A stretch of 64,000 bases of DNA. Origin: Isoetes taiwanensis. Taxonomy: Eukaryota; Streptophyta; Lycopodiopsida; Isoetales; Isoetaceae. The DNA is taken from positions 6,654,655 through 6,718,654 of the forward strand of contig JAJEKV010000054.1 of assembly GCA_021234155.1 (NCBI GenBank), written 5' to 3'. Positions 13,568 to 23,256 of the stretch are shown here, piece by piece; position 1 is the stretch's first letter; each line of letters opens with the position of its first letter. The position numbers were made by a program, and so were the translations under genes. The notes under the pieces were generated by a model that saw only the letters and a program-made list of their open reading frames with translations, made no database searches and had not been told where the DNA came from.

Positions 13568-13942
13568 GCCTTTCTTGACTCGCAAGTCAAGAAAGGCAAC
13601 AAAAGTGAAAACGCAAGTTTGATGCCCTTTCGACTTCCGCGAGTCGAAAAGGAAGCTCGAATAAAAGCGGTCTGAGAGACTTTCTCAACTGGGCGAAGTC
13701 GAGAAAGGCCCTCAAGGCCCTCTAAAGTCTTTCTCGACTCGCGAAGTCGAGAAACGTGAGCTTCGAAAAAAAAAAAAAAAATAAAAATTCCATGTTTTAA
13801 GTAGAAAAAAAGTTTTTGAGGGCCTTTACGTGAGAAAAGACCCTCAAGGCTTCTAATGGCCTTTTTCGGCTCAGCGAGTCGAGAAAGGCAGCTTCAGAGT
13901 GAAAACGAAAGTCTGAGGGCCTTTCTCTCGAATCGAAAGGGC
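13568..13942. repeat. Array of short palindromes (CTTTCTCGACT...AGTCGAGAAAG type)
   Basis: At least six hairpin-forming palindromes lie within 375 bp. 13568-13597 is a perfect 13 bp stem with a 4 nt loop (GCCTTTCTTGACT / AGTCAAGAAAGGC). 13730-13754 has the stem TTTCTCGACT / AGTCGAGAAA. Imperfect members lie at about 13625-13652, 13679-13708, 13858-13889 and 13917-13942. Linkers contain CTGAGGGCC or CCCTCAAGG words and an A-rich run at about 13768-13786. A lone relative (CCTTCTCGACT / AGTTGAGAAGG) lies at 15881-15906. Stem mismatches are partly compensated between arms. The function is unknown. Confidence 0.7.
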
Positions 13943-14010
13943 AACTCGAAGAGAAAAACACGCTTTTTTCAGGGCCAGAGGTTATCTTTGCAGAGGTACC
14001 ATTTGTTCAC

Positions 14011-14195
14011 AAAACCTATTAAACCAATCTAAACCTATGCATTAAAGCTATGAAAGCTATACATTAAAAATATGTAAATCTATGTAATAAACCTATGAAA
14101 GCACGTTTAAATGATTAAACCAATGTAAACCTGTGCATTAAACTTATGAGAGCCTATTAAACCTATGCATTAAATCTATTAATATGTAAACCTTA
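14011..14195. repeat. Degenerate minisatellite (AAACCTATGCATTAAA type)
   Basis: About eight diverged copies of a word like AAACCTATGCATTAAA and its variants (for example CTATGAAAGC) in head-to-tail order. AT-rich, no coding content. Confidence 0.55.
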
Positions 14196-16035
14196 CATTG
14201 CGTTAGGAACTATTGTCCCCATTTTGTGTCTTAAACCTTCAAAATGGATTAAAACAAGGTGTAAAGTATATCATGATCTTCAAAAAGTTAATTTTTTACC
14301 TTAGAATAAGAAATATATGCCTAGAAAACGTGCACCATAGCAACATAATGTGAAACTTGTGAAAATAGTAGCAGACACATAAGAAGAGAAATTGGGGACG
14401 TATAAATAAACGTCAAATTATAATCGTATATTAGCATTTATTTTTAACCCGCTCCCATGATTGAAATTTAAAATTTGGTACATACCTTTGAGACGAAGAT
14501 CCTTTGTACCACATAGCCATAGCTCCGACAAAAAAGAAGAGTTGAAAATTTTCTAAGAAGCTCGGCCCGCATACCTTCCAAGAAGCCATACCGATCCCTC
14601 CCTAGCTCTTTGGATATGCATAGAGGTTGATTGATGGCGGGGTTGGATTTAGGAGGGCCATCGGGGATTATCTCGTCATTCTCATTTCATACGCCCGAGC
14701 AGCTACAAGGATCGGGAGGATGAACACAAATGAGCAAAGAATCCAGGGAGACAACAACAATTATGAGCTACAACGATGGAGCTTTCTGTTCCGTCTTCAC
14801 CTCCGTTGTCATCTATGGCAGAGCCGACCATGACCTATGATGAAGACTATGGAAACTAGCAGGCATTTCATGGCCGCGTTGCAGGTAAAGAAATTAGTAT
14901 AGATCCAACAACAACTTCATTAGCTGCCATGGCCAAACAAGAATTCTCGTGTGTATGCTTGCCTTATTTTTGCAGGGATCGTAAAGAAAATCAAGGATAT
15001 TACGTTGTGATGAGACGTGGTCTTGTGTTGAAAAAATAAAACCCTTTCCTTGGATGATAGCCGCTACTCCTGCTGCTAGTAGGGTACTCTGGAGCTATGT
15101 TGCAGAGAAATGCCAAAGGCATCAACTATGCCTTGCTTGACCTTACCTTAGCTTGGTGGGAGCGAGCAAATGCTGTAATGTTATATGCCTTCTGCTGCAA
15201 TCAACTTCAGATGGATGGAGCCATAACCAATTATTTTGATGCTTGTGTGGACCCAAATCTTAGATAAGGAAAAAACCCTTTAGCAGAGTGGTTTCCTCTA
15301 TGAACGAACCAGAATAGGAATTTGGACCCAAATTTGCTCCAAGATTCCTTGTTGAGTGTGTCAAGAAAACTAGACTGTGTGATTGCAGAGCCGTGGATGG
15401 GCTTCATGCTGTGGAGGTGCCTAGAGATTTTGCCAAGAGATTTTGTTGCCTTTGCCGAAGTCCAGCGCCTGCGTCTCTTGGGAGAAGGAGAAGATGTTCG
15501 CTTTTTGCCAAGTCCGCCATTCCGCCGAGAAGGAGAAGATGTTCGCCTTTGCCGGGTCCAGCTTTACAGGCGGAGTTGGTGTCGAATGCCATGTCCTCAA
15601 AGTCTGGATGCATAATAACAAGAATTAAACCTTCGGTAAGAAACTCTGATTCTCGTCGCATTGTTATCAATTCTTGCCTTTGCCGTTGTTGCTCCACAAG
15701 TTCGTTTCTCTTATTGGATTCTTCTTCTATAACCCTGTACTCTTCTAATCTGTATTAACCGCAAAGTTTCTCCTTCCATATGGAGATGCCTTGCCATTGA
15801 TGCGGAGGCTGATCACTCTGTTTCTCGAGCGGAGGAGAAGAATCTGTGCAGTTACAAGGAGGGGCTTCCACAGCCTTATGCCTTCTCGACTAGTGAGTTG
15901 AGAAGGTTGAGAAATCTAGAATTTGATTTAGTAATAGTTTATTTTTATTTTTTATTATGTGATATTTAAAATATGAGATTTAATTTTTTTCTTTAATTTA
16001 TAATATTTAGTTTTTATTTATTTTTTGAAGGGGAG
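14196..16035. other. Intergenic with unrecognised short frames
   Basis: Several plus-strand frames occur at 14627-14833, 15322-15615 and 15393-15758. Around 15075-15245 one frame reads in a protein-like way (ALLDLTLAWWERANAVMLYA) but I cannot assign it. A 24 bp word containing GAGAAGGAGAAGATGTTCGC occurs twice, near 15482 and 15527, which creates overlapping frames on both strands. No gene can be supported. Confidence 0.3.
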
Positions 16036-16385
16036 ATCCTCTCCCCCTCCAACTCTCGTTGCCCGTTGCACCATTATAGTCCCTTTGCCCAACCTTCCCC
16101 CCGTCTTCTCCTTCCCTCCCTCCCTCCCTCCTTCTTTTTGCCATGTTTTTTCTTTCCCTTTGCCCCTTTCCCTAAAACCCTCCCTCTCCTGGTTGTCCTT
16201 TGCCCCTCTCCCTAAACCCCTCCCTCTCATGGCTTGCCCCTCCCTCTCCCCCTCATCTCTCCCCCCCTACCTCTCCTACCTCTCCCCCTGCTCCCTTTGC
16301 CTCCCTCCCTCCGTCCCTCCCTCCCTTCCATCTCCCCTTCCTTCCTACCATTCTTTCTCCACCGTCTCCCCTTCTTTTCTCGGAT
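16036..16385. repeat. CT-rich low-complexity tract
   Basis: Pyrimidine-rich on plus with runs of CCCTCCCTCCCTCC. The open frames here (Pro/Leu/Ser-rich on plus, Gly/Arg/Lys-rich on minus) are products of the composition. Polypyrimidine/polypurine tracts of this length can adopt triplex structure, but nothing here shows that it does. Confidence 0.65.
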
Positions 16386-16569
16386 TGTTCTTTGTAAATG
16401 TTATTGTTGTTTTATTAAGAAAACATTCTATTCAAGCATTCAATTAAAAAAGAAAAATTAGTTTGAGTCTCATTTTCAGTCTGGATCCCAAATGTTGAAA
16501 TGTGACCCACTTTAATTGAATGCGACTTCCTACCATCACGAAGCAAAACATCAAAGCTCTCCCAGGATA

Positions 16570-17223
16570 TTAGACTTGCAGCTGGAGGCCTCTCTCTGCA
16601 CAAGCATGACATGATCTATTATTTTGGTTCCCAATTGGATCCATTATCTTACCCATTGAAAGCTCGACCTTTGATACACCCAAGAACTCATAGTCTATAG
16701 CATCCCGAGGATCACTAAAGACTATGTTAGCCTCCGAATATTTAGATTCAATGCAGGAGTGAAGAATGTAGCATGATAAATGAAGTAGATCTGTTCTGAA
16801 GTAGTAGACTGTCTCATCTTCAGGCTTAAACATCTTGAGGCCAAGACGGGCATCTAGTTTCTCCCCTGCTCCAATCTCCTCTACTATCTCATTCTCCTCC
16901 ATTGTTGCAGTGTTGCTTGATTCACCAAAGTGGGTAGTGAAGCTGATGTCTGGCGGGCTATTGACAGATGGTGGGCTGCTACATGAATCCTCTGAAGATG
17001 GCAAATGAAGGGATGTTCCCAAAGACGTATCATCAGTTTAGGGGCACTCAACAGGTTTTACGTCCCTTTTTGGCCACTCAATAAATGTTCCTACTGCTTC
17101 TCCAATGTTATCTGCCCCCCCGCAAGGGACTGGCAGGTCAGTGGCGGGAACCACAGACTCTGTCACTTCTATTGCCACATTCATGGGGTGCACATCCTTG
17201 CGATGAAGAGTTGTTCTTTTCAA
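16570..17223 (-). pseudogene. Unrecognised coding-like fragment on the minus strand
   Basis: Two minus-strand frames, 17038-17223 and 16570-17022 (150 codons), lie next to each other in different frames. The longer one is Ser/Pro/Thr-rich, then acidic (ATMEENEIVEEIGAGEK), then a more globular-looking part (FKPEDETVYYFRTDLLHLSC). Its composition looks more like a real protein than chance. I do not recognise a family. An unproven alternative is part of a transposase-derived host protein. No start or splice context is convincing. Confidence 0.3.
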
Positions 17224-17542
17224 AAGATGGCCCCTAGCAACAATTGTCCTCCCAACGAACAGGTTGTACAGAGAAAACTAAACCTGCATTTAACAAAAAA
17301 AAAAATTAGAACAACATATCAAATGCAAGGAAAATGAAAAACAGACAAAAATGGCGCCATATTATAATTTTTTTTGTCTTTTCTTGGACATTTTGGAAGG
17401 TAAAGGCGCCACGGCGCGCCATTTATAGAGAGTGACACCCTAGGGTGGGAACATTAGCACCAAAGGGCACCATGGCACCATTTAGACCCATGTGGCTATT
17501 GCACCAAATGGCCCATGGCGCAATTTACTTCAAAACAAATGC

Positions 17543-17643
17543 TTTGAATCATAAAGGCCCATGGCGCCATTTGGTGGCTAGGCGCCATGGCGGCATTTAG
17601 TGGCTAGCCACCAAATGGCTCCATGGCGCCTTTATGATTCAAA
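17543..17643. repeat. Large foldback (39-40 bp arms)
   Basis: The left arm 17543-17581 and right arm 17604-17643 are near-perfect reverse complements (TTTGAATCATAAAGGC at the outside, ATTTGGTGGCTAG at the inside), separated by a 22 nt loop. Both arms and the surrounding 17340-17660 carry repeated CATGGCGCC/GGCGCCATGG words. A transcript would fold into a long stable hairpin. It could be a MITE or foldback element, or a source of small RNA. I see no evidence beyond the structure. Confidence 0.7.
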
Positions 17644-17709
17644 CAGCCATGGCGCAATATGGAGGATTGGGCTTACAGTGGCATGAGCATTTTCCTAGAG
17701 AATATTTTT

Positions 17710-17934
17710 GAGGTGCTTATATTATGCATTCTTGCTCATATTGATAAATATGTGCCAATAGGAGCAGCTATGTATAACAAAGGACCCCGAATAATATCCT
17801 CTAGATGCAAAACTGCCATAAGACCCAATATTGGAAAAAAATGCGCCAATGAAGGATATGAATGAGGTGCCTATGTTATGTATTCTTGCTCATATTGATA
17901 AGAACGTGTCAATATGAGCAGGTATGCATAACAA
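17710..17934. repeat. 71 bp direct repeat pair, each with an inner hairpin
   Basis: 17710-17780 and 17864-17934 are diverged direct copies (GAGGTGC at the start, ATAACAA at the end), 154 bp apart. In the second copy GCTCATATTGA (17888-17898) and TCAATATGAGC (17909-17919) form a perfect 11 bp stem; the first copy has the same stem with changes. They lie beside the foldback and probably belong to the same repeat family. Confidence 0.6.
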
Positions 17935-18154
17935 CAGCACCCCATTAACATTCCACAACGGCACCTTGGCGCAATTTAGCAGCAATAGAAAAATCCTGGT
18001 AATTTTGGCTTCAGGTGAACAGCATGCAGTGGGGTCATGAAATGTTAAGATTCGGAATGTTAAGACTTACTTGATGTTGCTCAGGTCCATTTCAATGCAA
18101 ACTGCTGAAGCAAAAGATTGGAACGGTTCTAAAGAACTCCAACTGAAAATCATT

Positions 18155-18240
18155 GAGCACTCAAAGATCTGCTCTTCGAATCGCTTGGCGCTCAAAGATC
18201 CGCTCTTGGAATCGTTGGGCGCTCAAAGATCCGCTCTTGC
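18155..18240. repeat. 31 bp minisatellite, about 2.7 copies
   Basis: Three head-to-tail units of about 31 bp built on CTCAAAGATCCGCTCTTGG, at about 18155-18186, 18187-18217 and 18218-18240. The second and third are nearly identical. Confidence 0.65.
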
Positions 18241-18450
18241 TAGTGCTTGCCTGTGAGTATTCGCCGAATAGCACGCATATGTCATACAAAAGATTTACCA
18301 AAGCACCTGAAAAGATGAGCACGCAAGCGAGCGGTAGCCAACGCAACAATGCGAAGACGAAAATGCCTAAGATGGCGACGTCGGCGTCGCTGTCAGATCA
18401 TCGTATTTATGAGGGCGATTGAGACAAAGACGGGCATTTATAGGAGGACG

Positions 18451-18657
18451 AAATTCAAATTTGGGCGGGCGTTCAAGTTTCCAAATTTGGGCGGGCGCGC
18501 GTTCAATTTTCAAATTTAGGCGGGCGGGCATTTTAAATTCAAAATTTGGGCGGGCGGGCTTTTGAATTTCAAAAATTGGGCAGGCTTTTGAAATTCAAAA
18601 TTTGGGACGAGCGGGCTTTTGAAATTCCAAATTTAGGTGGGCGGGCGGGCGGGCGCT
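18451..18657. repeat. GGGCGGGC tandem repeat
   Basis: Six or so imperfect units of about 30-35 bp. Each alternates an AT-rich part (TTTTGAAATTCAAAATTTGG) with a G-rich part (GGGCGGGCGGGC). Units vary in length by small gaps. The G-runs on one strand could in principle form G-quadruplexes. No open frame or gene is attached. Confidence 0.65.
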
Positions 18658-19028
18658 GACTGGGCTGCCAGCTGGGTGGAGATCGACTGCTAGATTTATT
18701 GGAGGCCACGTCATTTGAAATCACACCCGTCAGCTTCCAGACGCTAGCACCTTCTCCTAGCCGCCAGCGCCCAGTGCCATTTGATCATATGCGCCTTTTT
18801 GGACGTCTTTTCAGCCAGTGCCCAGCTGCCAGGGTCCAGCGCTTTTCGCTTGGAGTTTTTTCTTGCCTTCACAACCTCCAGATTCATTCTCTCTCTAGCA
18901 CCTAGAGTTCGAGGCAAAATGGAGGCTACATGGGATCCAGCAGTCGGAGCCAGCGTCCTTCAAGACTCAGGTATGTTTTTTGTTTTGGTCTCAAGCCAGA
19001 CAGGTCTAGGTGCAAATGGCGCCACGTT

Positions 19029-19427
19029 GCCTGTTTGCAATGTCTGTCCTAAAAGATGCATGCTTGGTTTAGGCTATGTGGGGAAGGAAAATGGTGCCGC
19101 GGTGCCATTTAGCCCATTCATGTTAGTTGCATAGTAGAATACAAATATATTCAACAAGTTTGCAAACTTGAGTAAATAAAACAACAATACAGCATTGGAG
19201 ATGGAAATGGCGTCGTGGCACCACTTGATGGGAAACGGCGTCGTGGCGCTAGTTGACTTTTTCCATCGAGTGGCGCCACGATGCCATTTCCATCTCCAGA
19301 GCTGTATTGTTTTGCTTCATGTGCCATTTGCTTGCTTGCAATGTCTGCCCTAAGAGACGCATGCTTGGTTTAACTGGGGAAGGCAAATGGCGTCGCGACG
19401 CCTAGCCCATTCATGTTAGTTGCATAA
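19029..19427. repeat. Foldback (48 bp arms) flanked by direct repeats
   Basis: The arms 19184-19231 and 19263-19310 are reverse complements with about five mismatches (outer end ACAATACAGC / GCTGTATTGT, inner end CTTGATGG / CCATCGAG), with a 31 nt loop. Outside them lie two direct copies of an approximately 100 bp sequence, about 19029-19132 and 19325-19427, sharing TTGCAATGTCTG and CCCATTCATGTTAGTTGCAT. The GGCGTCGTGGCRCC words tie this to the foldback at 17.5 kb. The second direct copy is interrupted by the LTR that begins at 19429. Confidence 0.65.
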
Positions 19428-19428
19428 T

Positions 19429-20947
19429 TGTGACGTCCCCTACTTCTTCTACAATGCTCCCATCGTATCAGAAGGCGGAGTTCATCCCCCTGGCAGCCAA
19501 ACTGACAGGGGCCATCCACCTGACACCAATCCTAAATACTGGATCAATGAGGAAGAATGGATGGGTCATTTGCCCCTTCTTCCCTCGGGACCGTTCTAGC
19601 TGGGGAAGCGTGAATAAACATAAGCAGATGACATCAATATAGCAACAAGTCACCTCGAAGGGTGACTACACCACAACATAACATATGTAATAACAACATC
19701 AGTAGCATCAACATATGGGGAATCCTACCCAAGGCTCAGACTCATCGGGGATCGACTGACGGCTTGGATCTCCAGAAGTCAGTGCAGATAGAATTCATGG
19801 CAAATGGATTGGGCTGGCATAAGAATATGGTTGTTGGGTAGTCCACTCCATCTGCCCCTCCCGTGCACACTTTGCAGAGTTGGTTGAAGAGTCTTGGGAC
19901 TGGACCGTAGCCTACCGGGTGCATAGCCAAAGGGGCTACTGCTGGGTTGCATCTCCCCAGTCCCGATGAGGCAGGAGGAGAGTCTCCTCCCCTTCAGAGG
20001 CATGCATGCTCATCGCAGGCGACTAGAGGGCCACTGCCCGTATTCGACTTGAACCTCATTGAAGGTGACGCATCACCCAAAAGGTGTCGAGCTCATGCCT
20101 TGCCCACACACAGTGGCAAACCATTAAGCCTAGCCAGCTTAGATCCCCGGTAGGCTTTACACACCAGAGGGATCAATCAGTGATGGGACAAGTCCCCTTG
20201 TTTCACCGGTCTAGCCCCGCCACCCACAACCAGGCAGGCTCTTGTACACGGGCCGTATTAATTGGGAATTAATGAGGTTATCTAGGATCATATGCTACTG
20301 AAGGTTTCAGGGTCTCTACCCCCCCTTCCCACATACACAGGAGAGCATAGAATGGAACATCATCGTCATCAAGAACTGAAATGTTGAATAAGATCTAATC
20401 TATCTTACCTAAACATACAAGGTTAGGTTCTTTCGTTACGGCTGGTGATCTTAGGATCTACAAGGCTGATAGGACTGATCTAACATACTATCCTAACTCA
20501 TTGCCGGGCTAAGAGGCGGCTTTGCACAATAGAATCGCAAGTTACCCGATCCTTGACTAGCTCCAGCTCCCCCGATCGCGTCCATGCTCTCGTTCTTGCT
20601 GAAGATAGCTGCCCTTGATGAATCTAATGTTAGTGGCACCTGGCAATGTGGAATGGCAGCTTGCCTTGGCCGGAATGGCTCAAAATGCGAAAGGGGAAAG
20701 GTTTAGGGTTTCCCCTTTGGTTCCTTATATATGAACTTTTAGGGTTAGGTTAGAAGGGGCCAAATGGGGTATTGCCACTTGGCAAGGCGGTTTTAATTGC
20801 ATATGTTTAATATACATGCGCAACATACGAGTTTGCTTCCTAGGTACAACCCTTTACGGCTCTCAAATACTTGTCGTGATGACATGTATGTGTGACGTGG
20901 CAGTATAATATATGTATTCGAATCGTATGTTATGCTGGAATGTCACA
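19429..20947 (-). repeat. 3' LTR of the chromovirus
   Basis: On the minus strand it begins TGTGACATTCC at 20947, immediately after a polypurine tract, and ends GACGTCACA at 19429, giving matched TGTGAC...GTCACA ends. The length is 1519 bp. A TATA box (TATATAAGG on minus) lies at about 20728-20737, giving a U3 of about 220 bp before the likely transcript start. The 3' flank is inside a direct repeat of the foldback region, whose other copy (near 19,130) lacks the LTR and so shows the unoccupied sequence. Open frames within it are non-coding. Confidence 0.75.
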
Positions 20948-20948
20948 A

Positions 20949-20960
20949 TCTTCCCACCTT
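20949..20960 (-). promoter_or_regulatory. Polypurine tract (plus-strand DNA primer site)
   Basis: On the minus strand AAGGTGGGAAGA lies directly before the TGTGAC start of the LTR. This is the expected place for the RNase H-resistant primer of second-strand synthesis. Confidence 0.7.
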
Positions 20961-21506
20961 GAATTGATGTTGTCCTCAGCATCACGCGTCTCCCCACCTT
21001 GGAAACTTGCCTACCCTGCAATACATTTGATACATGTAGTTTTACAACATAATTACCCCAAGGTAATATTTTAATTTTCATAACACATCCTTGTTCAATA
21101 ACATAATGATAAGAGGTTCTTTCGCCCTCTTACTTTATCGTCTGTTATTCACAAAAATTTTATGGTTTACACCATTATCGTTAACATAGTTCCAAAATTC
21201 TTTAATAAAGGTTCCATATTGTCTCCTTGCAATACATTATGACAAAACATGTGTTGCAAGTCTTTGCAGTGCGATCTTCCAGCTGCTAGACTGATCTCCT
21301 ATTGGCCTGCAGGTCCAACACCACGTCAGTATACATTTAATTATTTTAAAGTTGGTTGTTAGGGAACCACCCATTAATTACAATTTATATGGATGCAAGG
21401 CTAATCTCCCGGCGTAAGAAGATTGTGTTTCTTCCATCTTGGCCGTGGAGACAGCGCCCTATCATGCCTAAGATGATCACTCATGCCTACACCTTTAGTT
21501 GCATTT

Positions 21507-21564
21507 GGCGTGAAGGGTGGCATCCTTCCCATATTTTGGCGTGAAGGATGACGTCCTTCCCGTA
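21507..21564. repeat. 31 bp tandem duplication
   Basis: Two units (21507-21533 and 21538-21564, with short linkers) share GGCGTGAAGG and TCCTTCCC and differ at a few sites. They lie in the 3' untranslated part of the chromovirus. Confidence 0.6.
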
Positions 21565-21630
21565 GTAGGCATTGACTAGAGGTGCTTTCCTATCAATGCA
21601 TGCCTGAATGACCTCTTATCTCTCAGGTTC

Positions 21631-21657
21631 GTCTACTTCCGTGGGACGGAAGTAGAC
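21631..21657. repeat. Perfect 12 bp hairpin after the pol stop codon
   Basis: GTCTACTTCCGT and ACGGAAGTAGAC are exact reverse complements with a GGG loop. The hairpin lies only 3 bp from the pol stop codon (TAA, complement of 21661-21663). It has no T-tract of a bacterial terminator and is likely an RNA structure of the element or chance. Confidence 0.6.
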
Positions 21658-21660
21658 TTT

Positions 21661-23256
21661 TTAATCTATCTCCCACTCACCTGTCGGTTCGGTGTCGACT
21701 ACTTCGGTGACGAGCTGACCCTTGCATTGCTCCATGAATTGGGGGTACTGCTTCTCCAAATCTGAGTGTAGTACCCCCGTAGTGTCTTCACAGGTAAGTG
21801 CGTCCCTTTCACTAGGTATTGGAGAAATTGGGATTTTCTTGTCTTCTTATAAGCCATGTCAAGAAGAACCTCAGGGACAATTTCAAGCTGGTAATCCGTC
21901 ATTTTCAGTAACTCTGTTGTCTCCAATACTTCCTCTGGATTAGGAGAGTGCCTCTTCAGGAGACTTACATGGAAGACCCTATGGATTTTGAGATGTGTTG
22001 GTAGGTCCAACTTGTAGGATTATCTACCTACTCTTTTGGTTATCCTAAATAGCCCAGCCCATCTTGGAGCAAGCTTCTTGCAATTTCTGATGCGGAGCTT
22101 CGCTTGCTTGACTTTGATCTCCAGCCATACGTTGTCTCCAACATGGAATTCCCTTACCATTCTGTGCTTATCGGCTATGCTTTTCTGCCTACTTCTCGCT
22201 GCTAGAAGGTATCCTCTTACCTCCTCCACTAGCTGCTGCATATCCGATAATATCTGCTGGGACTTCCACTTTTGACACTGGATTGTGCCATGTATCTGGG
22301 TGAGACACTGGTACCCATAGTTAATCATGAAAGGAGACATTTGGAATGACTCTTGCTTGGTGCTATTGTAGGCCAAACATAATTTCTTAGCATGTCCTCT
22401 ATGATTCGGTTGGTTCGCTCCATCTGACCATCCGTCTGAGGATGGTATGCTGTGCTCATAGAGAGCTTCGTCTGAATGGTGGTAAATAAATCCTGCCAGA
22501 ATGCACTCATAAATTTTGAATCTCTATCCGAGATTACTTCCCTCGGCATCCCGTGGAGTCTAAAGATCTCTTTGGTGAACAGTACGGCAACGTCCATGTC
22601 ATGTCTGTGGTCCTACACGGCACGAAATATGCCATTTTCGACAACTTGTCCACTACCACCATTAATGCATCTTTGCCTCTTATAGTTCTCGGGAGTCCCG
22701 TAATGAAATCCATACTTAGGACTTCCCATTTTGCATTTGGCACAGGCAATGGCTCTAAAGTTCCTAGAATTCGGAGTTGCTCCGCTTTTGTCTGTTGGCA
22801 TAGTTGACACTCTCGAATGTGCCTAGCTATTTGCTTCTTCATGCCAGGTCAGAAGTAGCTGCTTCTGATCTTAAAATAGGTCTTCATGAACCCTGCATGC
22901 CCGGCTATGGAACTATTGTGTGTACCGTGGAGTATCAACTTCCTGACTCCCGAAGATTCTGGTACACACAATTTATTCTTGTGATATAGTAGGTTACCTT
23001 CCTTCTTATAATGCTTGAAGGTCTCTTTTTCCTTATCTGTTCTTGCCTCTTTAAAAAGGCTTGCCGACACTTCCTTGAAGTCTCGGTCTAGAGGCAACAT
23101 CTCTTCTATCTTCTTGCCAAACTCACTGGTAAGTGTTGATATGGCGTTGGTGTGGGCTCTTGTCGTCAAGGGGTGCCTTGAGAGCGCGTCCACAACCACA
23201 TTGAGCTTGCCTGGCTTGTATGTGATGACAAAGTCGTACTCCTCCAGGAACTCCAT
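21661..23256 (-). pseudogene. Chromovirus integrase and chromodomain region
   Basis: From 23256 down: end of RNase H (DFVITYKPGKLNVVVDALSR), then the integrase zinc-binding part (a His pair in HNSSIAGH and a Cys pair in CQLC). The catalytic core shows the first Asp in SMDFITGLP, the second Asp in DRDSKF and the Glu in GQMERTNR. The integrase C-terminal part follows (VGDNVWLE, KLAPRWAGLF, HRVFHVSLLKRH). Last is a chromodomain-like stretch (PEVLLDMAYKKTRKSQFLQYLVKG) ending at the TAA at 21661. Integrase joins the cDNA to chromosomal DNA, and chromodomains of this group are known to steer insertion towards certain chromatin. Lesions are a TGA at 22849-22851, frame changes near 22,590 and 22,370, a stop at 22020-22022 and a frame change within the chromodomain. 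The product cannot be made intact. Confidence 0.85.

Noticed and set aside
16018-16461. Overlapping Pro-rich and Gly/Arg-rich proteins
   Set aside because: They follow from the CT-rich composition; frames are open on both strands.
19430-20272. Several 60-75-codon frames
   Set aside because: They lie inside the chromovirus LTR, which is non-coding.
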